A DNA stretch of 64,000 bases, from the NCBI GenBank assembly GCA_963514095.1, contig OY741280.1, forward strand, positions 24,227,017 to 24,291,016, read 5' to 3'. This stretch comes from Eutrigla gurnardus. Its lineage: Eukaryota > Chordata > Actinopteri > Perciformes > Triglidae. The translations under genes and the position numbers were made by a program. Under the pieces are notes generated by a model. That model had not been told where the DNA came from and did not search any database. It saw nothing but the letters and a program-made list of their open reading frames with translations. Positions 57,340 to 64,000 of the stretch are shown in pieces (position 1 is the first letter of the stretch; every line of letters starts with the position of its first letter).

Positions 57340-57530
57340 GAGAATGGAGGAGGAGGAGGGGAGAAGAAGGAGGAGGAGGGGAGAAGAAGGAGGAGGAGGA
57401 GGGGAGAAGGAGGAGGAGGAGGGGAGAAGAAGGAGGAGGAGGAGGGGAGAAGAGGGAGGAGGAGGAGGGGAGAAGAAGGAGAAGAAGGAGGAGGAGGAGG
57501 GGAGAAGGAGGAGGAGGAGGGGAGAAGAAG
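57340..57530. repeat. Homopurine GGAGGA/AGAAGG tract
   Basis: About 190 bp with purines only on the plus strand (gaggaggaggggagaagaag units). Sequences of this type can form triplex DNA. Confidence 0.92.
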
Positions 57531-57689
57531 ATGCATGTGGATCAGGGACCGCACTGAGGGACCGGACCGGACCGAGGGACCGGACTGAGTGGTGGTTCTG
57601 GTTCAGGCTGCCGTCAGACGAGTCTGTTGACAGAAGAAGTCCTTGTTCCTCCTCGAAGGGCGGAATGAAGGTTTGTGTTTATTAAAGGC

Positions 57690-57830
57690 ATCGACCTTCT
57701 GATTGGTCTGCAGCAATGCACAGGGATCCCAGCTGGGTTCAGATCCAGGTACAGGGATCCCAGCTGGGTTCAGATCCAGGTACAGGGATCCCAGTTGGGT
57801 TCAGGGGTCCCAGTTGGGTTAAAGTCAAGT
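57690..57830. repeat. Short tandem repeat, about 41-bp unit
   Basis: About three copies of acagggatcccagctgggtt plus cagatccaggt. Confidence 0.85.
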
Positions 57831-57854
57831 TAAAGTTTTAAGACTGAATACGAG

Positions 57855-58220
57855 ACTCCCAGACTGGACGTCGCCGTGGTAGCGACCTGTCAATCAGCAG
57901 GTAAGCCCCGCCCCCTAAAGCATCCCCTGCTTTCTGGTCTGGTGGACTCTAAATGGACCATAATGTAGTAAATGAACATCATGCTGGATTGAAGAAGACT
58001 TGAAACTAGAGATTGAGACCATAAACTCATGTTTACAATGTTTACTGAGATAATACATCAAGAGAGAAGTAGGACCATTTTCTCATAGACTTCTATACAA
58101 CCAGAGAGGAGTCGCCCCCTGGTGGCCAGCAGAGAGAAGTAGGACCATTTTCTCATAGACTTCTATACGACCAGAGAGGAGTCGCCCCCTGGTGGCCAGC
58201 AGAGAGAAGTAGGACCATTT
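57855..58220 (+). repeat. Abundant teleost interspersed repeat, copy 2
   Basis: It shares ccccctaaagcatcccctgc with 44720-44755 and continues with gaacatcatgctggattgaa plus gaagacttgaaactagagat. At its end the segment with ttctatac and gaggagtcgccccctggtgg is duplicated in tandem (58080-58210). Confidence 0.65.
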
Positions 58221-58724
58221 AAATGAGTGTTGGCATCAGTCCAATGTGACATAAACATGTCAGAGAGTAAATCATACAGCTGTTAACCTTGTGAGTGTTC
58301 ACATGAGTCTGGTTTACAAACACACACACAGTCTGACCTCTGCAGACTCTCACGCCGTCCTGAGCTGCGTTCAGCTGCGTTCAGGAACATTAAACGTTCC
58401 CGCTCTTAAATATAGAGACCATGAGAACACCACCACTTTCCCAGCATGCCCTGGGGCAAGCATCGACCCCCTGAGGACACCACCGGTCAGCTGGGAGATG
58501 CATGATGGGAAGGATGTTTGACCTCCGCTTAATTTAGTTTCAGATCCAGAGAGAATGATGGGTAATAATCACTCAGAGAGGATGATGGGTAATAATCAGT
58601 CTTCTTCTTCATATTCTTCATCATCATCATCATAACGACCTTCGACTCTTCTTCTCTCTTCTATTGTGGTGACAGGAAACGCTCCGTGAGCCTCCAGATG
58701 GTTGTTGGTGGTTTTCACAGGACG

Positions 58725-58728
<4 letters not shown>
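58221..58728. other. Intergenic stretch
   Basis: No gene is recognised. A tandem gatgatgggtaataatca is seen at 58550-58600. Confidence 0.4.

Positions 58729-58810
<82 letters not shown>
58729..58810. repeat. (CA)n microsatellite
   Basis: About 80 bp of uninterrupted CA. Confidence 0.97.
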
Positions 58811-58811
<1 letters not shown>

Positions 58812-59039
58812 TCTCCCCCCTGTCAGTGTGTGTGTGTGATGAGTTTTCAAGTCTGAACCTGCAGCTTTTTAAACTGATGATTTACTGTCTGATTAATCTG
58901 CCTGTCTCTCTCTTTCCTGTCTCACCTTTTCTCTCAGATGGTTTCCCACAATGCATTTCAATCTTAGTACCATAAGAAAATCAGATCCAGATCAGATCTC
59001 AGATCAGAAAAACTGTCTGGTGTGTTGGCTGCAGATCTG

Positions 59040-59390
59040 GATGAGTCCACTGAACTGTCCAGGTCTGGGGTCTCGGTGAGTCCACTGGTCCAGGTCTGGG
59101 TGAGTCCAGTGGTCCAGGTCTGGGGTCTCGGTGAGTCCACTGGTCCAGGTCTGGCTGAGTCCACTGGTCCAGGTCTGGGGTCTGGGTGAGTCCACTGGTC
59201 CAGGTCTGGGTGAGTCCAGTGGTCCAGGTCTGGGGTCTCGGTGAGTCAAGTGATCCATGTCTGGCTGAGTCCACTGGTCCAGGTCTGGGGTCTGGGTGAG
59301 TCCACTGGTCCAGGTCTGGGTGAGTCCAGTGGTCCAGGTCTGGGGTCTGGGTGAGTCCACTGGTCCAGGTCTGGGGTCTGGGTCTGTCAA
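59040..59390. repeat. Minisatellite, GTCCAGGTCTGGGTGAGTCCA type
   Basis: Units of ccactggtccaggtctgggg plus tctgggtgagt in composite order. Confidence 0.93.
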
Positions 59391-60159
59391 CACAGATTAG
59401 AGGGTTTATCTGAGTCAGCAGTGATTTTCAGATTAAAGGTTTAGAGTTTCTGGCAGGAGAATGTTGAGATGAAATCCATCAAATCTGACTCTGGGTCAGT
59501 TTGTCTGCGGGGTTTAGGACTGCAGAGTTACAGCCGTTAAATCAGCGTTGACATGAAGGCAGTCTGGTGGGTGAAAGCTGGACCTCCTGCTGGCTCCAAC
59601 AGACTGATGCATGCTGGGACGCCATTCACAATGCTAATGCTAGCCAGAGAGATGCTAATAGTTGCTAATGGAGGACTCATTGTGGAGGAAGTCCAGCTGA
59701 GAGGAAGTACTCACATCCTGTACCGAAGTAAAACTACTATCAGCTCTGTGATAATACGATTAGAGAGAAGTATCAGGACTTTGTTGTTTCTCCTTCTGTT
59801 TTATTTGTTTCTTGTGATATCCGTTGATTTGTACATATTATGAAATATAAAGTACAAGATCCAAACAATAAACCATCGGGATTCACAGTCAACTCCAGAA
59901 CCTCGCCCACGTCTGTGTTTCTGGTGCTGATGTTTCCCACAGAAAAGCCTTCAAACGTCCATATTTGGTGTTGTCTGACATCACTGATGACATCACGGTG
60001 AGGCGTGTGTCCTCTGATTGTTCTCCTCCAGCTGTGAAACAAAGGAACTTCAGGTTTTACGTTGTCGTTTGTTGTGATGCAGCTGCGAGGATTCCTGTGT
60101 GTCGGACAATATGTGTTGTGGTCGAGCCGACAGGAAGTGTAAAAATAAAAGCCCTCCGA
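59391..60159. other. Intergenic stretch before the large array
   Basis: Frames at 59553-59843 (+) and 59773-60042 (-) are not recognised and no splice sites support them. Confidence 0.35.
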
Positions 60160-62122
60160 GCTGGAGGTCTAGTCTGGTGGAGGTCTAGTTCTGAGCTGGA
60201 GGTCTAGTCTGTTGGAGGTCTAGTCTGGTGGAGGTCTAGTCCCGAGCAGGAGGTCTAGTTCCGAGCTGGAGCTCTAGTCTGCTGGAGGTCGAGTCTGGTG
60301 GAGGTCTAGTTCCGAGCTGGAGGTCTAGTCTGGTGGAGGTCTAGTTCTGAGCTGGAGCTCTAGTCTGCTGGAGGTCTAGTCTGGTGGAGGTCTAGTCTGG
60401 TGGAGGTCTAGTTCCGAGCTGGAGGTCTAGTCTGGTGGAGGTCTAGTCTGGTGGAGGTCTAGTTCTGAGCTGGAGGTGTAGTCTGTTGGAGGTCTAGTCT
60501 GGTGGAGGTCTAGTTCCGAGCAGGAGGTCTAGTTCCGAGCTGGAGGTCTAGTCTGCTGGAGGTCTAGTCTGGTGGAGGTCTAGTTCCGAGCTGGAGGTCT
60601 AGTTCCGAGCTGGAGGTCTAGTCTGGTGGAGGTCTAGTCTGGTGGAGGTCTAGTTCTGAGCTGGAGGTCTAGTTCCGAGCTGGAGGTCTAGTCTGGTGGA
60701 GGTCTAGTCTGGTAAGGTCTAGTCTGGTGGAGGTCTAGTCTGGTGGAGGTCTAGTCTGGTAAGGTCTAGTCTGGTGGAGGTCTAGTCTGGTGGAGGTCTA
60801 GTCTGGTAAGGTCTAGTCTGGTGGAGGTCTAGTCTGGTGGAGGTCTAGTTCTGAGCTGGAGGTCTAGTTCCGGGCTGGAGGTCTAGTCTGGTGGAGGTCT
60901 AGTCTGGTAAGGTCTAGTCTGGTGGAGGTCTAGTCTGGTGGAGGTCTAGTCTGGTAAGGTCTAGTCTGGTGGAGGTCTATTCTGGTGGAGGTCTAGTCTG
61001 GTAAGGTCTAGTCTGGTGGAGGTCTAGTCTGGTGGAGGTCTAGTCTGGTAAGGTCTAGTCTGGTGGAGGTCTAGTCTGGTGGAGGTCTAGTTCTGAGCTG
61101 GAGGTCTAGTTCCGGGCTGGAGGTCTAGTCTGGTGGAGGTCTAGTCTGGTAAGGTCTAGTCTGGTGGAGGTCTAGTCTGGTGGAGGTCTAGTCTGGTGGA
61201 GGTCTAGTCTGGTAAGGTCTAGTCTGGTGGAGGTCTAGTCTGGTGGAGGTCTAGTTCTGAGCTGGAGGTCTAGTTCCGGGCTGGAGGTCTAGTCTGGTGG
61301 AGGTCTAGTCTGGTAAGGTCTAGTCTGGTGGAGGTCTAGTCTGGTGGAGGTCTAGTTCCGAGCTGGAGGTCTAGTCTGGTGGAGGTCTAGTCTGGTGGAG
61401 GTCTAGTTCTGAGCTGGAGGTGTAGTCTGTTGGAGGTCTAGTCTGGTGGAGGTCTAGTTCCGAGCAGGAGGTCTAGTTCCGAGCTGGAGGTCTAGTCTGC
61501 TGGAGGTCTAGTCTGGTGGAGGTCTAGTTCCGAGCTGGAGGTCTAGTTCCGAGCTGGAGGTCTAGTCTGGTGGAGGTCTAGTCTGGTGGAGGTCTAGTTC
61601 TGAGCTGGAGGTCTAGTTCCGAGCTGGAGGTCTAGTCTGGTGGAGGTCTAGTCTGGTAAGGTCTAGTCTGGTGGAGGTCTAGTCTGGTGGAGGTCTAGTC
61701 TGGTAAGGTCTAGTCTGGTGGAGGTCTAGTCTGGTGGAGGTCTAGTCTGGTAAGGTCTAGTCTGGTGGAGGTCTAGTCTGGTGGAGGTCTAGTTCTGAGC
61801 TGGAGGTCTAGTTCCGGGCTGGAGGTCTAGTCTGGTGGAGGTCTAGTCTGGTAAGGTCTAGTCTGGTGGAGGTCTAGTCTGGTAAGGTCTAGTCTGGTGG
61901 AGGTCTATTCTGGTGGAGGTCTAGTCTGGTAAGGTCTAGTCTGGTGGAGGTCTAGTCTGGTGGAGGTCTAGTCTGGTAAGGTCTAGTCTGGTGGAGGTCT
62001 AGTCTGGTGGAGGTCTAGTTCTGAGCTGGAGGTCTAGTTCCGGGCTGGAGGTCTAGTCTGGTGGAGGTCTAGTCTGGTAAGGTCTAGTCTGGTGGAGGTC
62101 TAGTCTGGTGGAGGTCTAGTCT
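60160..62122. repeat. 2-kb minisatellite with higher-order structure
   Basis: Basic 16-bp unit ggaggtctagtctggt, with variants ttccgagctggaggtctag and aaggtctagtctggt. A block starting near 60412 recurs near 61354, giving a higher-order period of about 940 bp. Confidence 0.95.
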
Positions 62123-62282
62123 GCAACCTGGCAGCCGTTTGATTCTCTGTTTTTACTCTCAAACCGCAGCCAAAAGCTTTTATGTCTTATATGGTTTGGT
62201 TGGTCAGCTGACAACATTCTCTGCTCTCATTGGTTAGAAGGTGTGATGCAACGACACAACCTCCAACCCGAGACGTGCACGG

Positions 62283-62650
62283 TCATTCTCTTTGACAGGT
62301 CCTGTAGGTCCTTGAAATGTCTCTGCAACAGGTCCTGTAGGTCCTTGAAATGTCTCTTAAACATGTCCTGTAGGTCCTTGAAATGTCTCTTCGACAGGTC
62401 CTGTAAGTCCTTGAAATGTCTCTTCGACAGGTCCTGTAGGTCCTTGAAAGGTCTCTTTGACAGGTCCTGTAGGTCCTTGAAAAGGTCTCTTCAACAGGTC
62501 CTGTAGGTCCTTGAAATGTCTCTTAAACAGGTCCTGTAGGTCCTTGAAATGTCTCTTCGACAGGTCCTGTAGGTCCTTGAAAGGTCTCTTTGACAGGTCC
62601 TGTAGATCCTTGAAGGGTTTCTTTAACAGGTCCAGTAGAGCCTTGAAAGG
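62283..62650. repeat. 33-bp minisatellite
   Basis: Unit aggtcctgtaggtccttgaa plus atgtctcttcgac, about 11 copies. Confidence 0.95.
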
Positions 62651-62789
62651 TCTCTGGTTTTTAGGTCTCTAAAAACCATGATGGTCTGCTCCAGATTTCT
62701 GCTCAGACAATGTTTTCCCTCCACTAGGTGGCGCTGTAACTCTTTCCTCCTGGTGATGTTGGTACTTTGAAGATCCTGACCCTGTTCTA

Positions 62790-63132
62790 GTCCTGATCCT
62801 GTCCTCCTGTTCTAGTCCTGTCCTCCTGTTCTAGTCCTGATTCTGTCCTCCTGTTCTAGTCCTGTCCTCCTGTTCTAGTCCTGATCCTGTCCTCCTGTTC
62901 TAGTCCTGTCCTCCTGTTCTAGTCCTGATTCTGTCCTCCTGTTCTAGTTCTGATCCTGTCCTCCTGTTCTAGTTCTGATCCTGTCCTCCTGTTCTAGTCC
63001 TGATCCTGTCCTCCTGTTCTAGTCCTGATCCCGTCCTCCTGTTCTAGTCCTGATCCTGTCCTCCTGTTCTAGTCCTGATCCCGTCCTCCTGTTCTAGTCC
63101 TGATCCTGTCCTCCTGTTCTAGTCCTGATCCC
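62790..63132. repeat. 25-bp minisatellite
   Basis: Unit ctgatcctgtcctcctgttc plus tagtc, with units lacking the gatc segment. Confidence 0.95.
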
Positions 63133-63483
63133 GTGCTCTGATAACTATTGTTATATGACACTTGAAATAAAACTGAAGAATAGTGCTGGTCCACCTTAAA
63201 GGTCAGCCCACCTTAAGTGTTGCTAACTCACTTTAACTACCAGCTGCCTGACGACAGGAACTTAGCTCGAGTCTCGTAGACAGATAGACAGATAAACTGC
63301 ACCCACAATGCACTGCTCCATTCCCAACTGTAACGCTGTCTCAGTCTCTTAATGTTTGCAGCCATAATAATCTTATATAGTCCATAATAAACATTTAAAA
63401 AAACCTCGTTCAGGGTTTTTCTGTTTGTCTCTGTGTTTTCTGCTGTTTGGCAAGTAGAGAACAAACTTGGCAGGACACCAGAA

Positions 63484-63670
63484 CCCCCCCTCGCCCTCCT
63501 CCTCCTCCTCTCTCCCCCTCCCTCCTCCTCCTCTCCTCCCCTCCCTCCTCCTCCTCTCCCTCCTCTCCTCCCTCCTCCTCCTCCTCCTCCTCTCCTCCCC
63601 TCCCTCCTCCTCCTCTCCCTCCTCCCCTCCCTCCTCCTCCCCCTCCCTCCTCCCCTCCCTCCTCCTCCCC
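63484..63670. repeat. Homopyrimidine CTCCTC tract
   Basis: About 185 bp of C and T only on the plus strand. It is the strand-mirror of the purine tract at 57340. Confidence 0.93.
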
Positions 63671-63764
63671 TGTTCTCTGTGTGTCTGTCCATTCAGCTCT
63701 CAGTCGATGGTTACTCTGTCATCTCTCTGCACTCTTTGTCTCTTTGTGTTTGAATCTTTGAATC

Positions 63765-63831
63765 ATGTCCCGTTGGACTTTTCTGTCTCTTTGTCTGAGT
63801 GGAGCCTCGCTCGCCCTCCTGCTGCCTGCTG
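63765..63831 (+). CDS. Possible signal-peptide first exon, gene continues beyond window
   Basis: ATG at 63765 opens MSRWTFLSLCLSGASLALLL PA (space added), a short basic start followed by a hydrophobic core. It reaches the consensus donor G|GTGAGT (63831/63832) in phase 1. This is the typical layout of a first exon carrying a secretory signal peptide. The rest of the gene would lie to the right of the window, so its identity cannot be given. The donor is followed by CT and GT microsatellites. Confidence 0.42.
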
Positions 63832-63838
63832 GTGAGTC

Positions 63839-63839
<1 letters not shown>

Positions 63840-63887
<48 letters not shown>

Positions 63888-63910
63888 AGAGAGAGAGAAT
63901 GAGACAGAGA

Positions 63911-63946
<36 letters not shown>

Positions 63947-64000
63947 CAGAGAGAGAGACAGTGTGTGTGTGTGTGTGTGTGTGTGTGACAGAGAGAGACA
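63840..64000. repeat. (CT)n, (GT)n and (GAGA)n compound microsatellite
   Basis: Alternating ctctctct, gtgtgtgt and agagagac tracts to the window end. Confidence 0.95.

Noticed and set aside
58596..58850. Cys/Val-rich frame (-)
   Set aside because: Reads through a (CA)n microsatellite.
62243..62506. 87-codon Cys/Ser-rich frame (+)
   Set aside because: Translation of the 33-bp minisatellite.
63237..63761. Arg/Gly- and Pro/Ser-rich frames over the CTCCTC tract
   Set aside because: Low-complexity homopyrimidine translation, without splice or homology support.

Overview
The window looks like teleost fish (probably percomorph) nuclear DNA. It has spliced genes with GT-AG introns, many minisatellites, tRNA-derived SINEs, L2- and L1-type LINE ends and numerous hAT transposons with 8-bp target-site duplications. 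No prokaryotic operon logic is present. The backbone is a tandem cluster of nine C2H2 zinc-finger loci of one lineage-expanded family, called G1-G9 here. In every locus one large 3' exon encodes an acidic N-terminal region followed by zinc fingers. The acidic region carries the motifs VKEE, PHIKEE, KFPFTPVKSEDDEEEPQSSQ and GEDCGGP. This exon always opens in phase 1 after a pyrimidine-AG acceptor, with sequence encoding D(V/I)QQLL or DV(R/Q)xVI.

Layout. G1 (-, exons 3781-4066 and 99-991), G2 (-, 13268-13460 and 6679-7700), G3 (-, 15723-16891), G4 (-, 18648-19783), G5 (+, 23254-23410, possibly 25055-25258, and 28791-31741), G6 (-, a pseudogene, 34203-35105 with its first exon at 35876-37186 split by a transposon), G7 (+, 37691-37847 and 40857-43936), G8 (-, about 49129-49227 and 45155-47136) and G9 (-, 56834-56990 and 51900-54139). 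A small plus-strand relic of the zinc-finger exon lies at 14882-15066. From about 54.6 to 64 kb the window is mostly minisatellite, ending with a possible signal-peptide first exon (63765-63831) of an unrelated gene.

Two first-exon types are visible. Type A (Met-Cys-x-Val-Gln start, RLTAAA helix) serves G1, G2 and the broken G6. Type B is a duplicated module, present at about 23.0, 37.5, 49.2 and 57.0 kb, and each copy sits at the correct end and strand of G5, G7, G8 or G9. All three full-length type B copies carry the same in-frame TAA at codon 10. The start codon of those genes is therefore an open question.

Transposons are dense and can be dated relative to one another. hAT-type elements with terminal inverted repeats and target-site duplications lie at 1126-1897, 2268-3383, 4285-5410, 8229-8708, 10079-12793 (with 11150-11806 nested inside) and 35911-37018. 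The last one splits the first exon of G6. An L2 LINE in the G8 intron is itself interrupted by a long-TIR element. The family probably consists of nuclear sequence-specific DNA-binding proteins. A role in restraining transposons is a plausible inference from family behaviour, not something the sequence proves.
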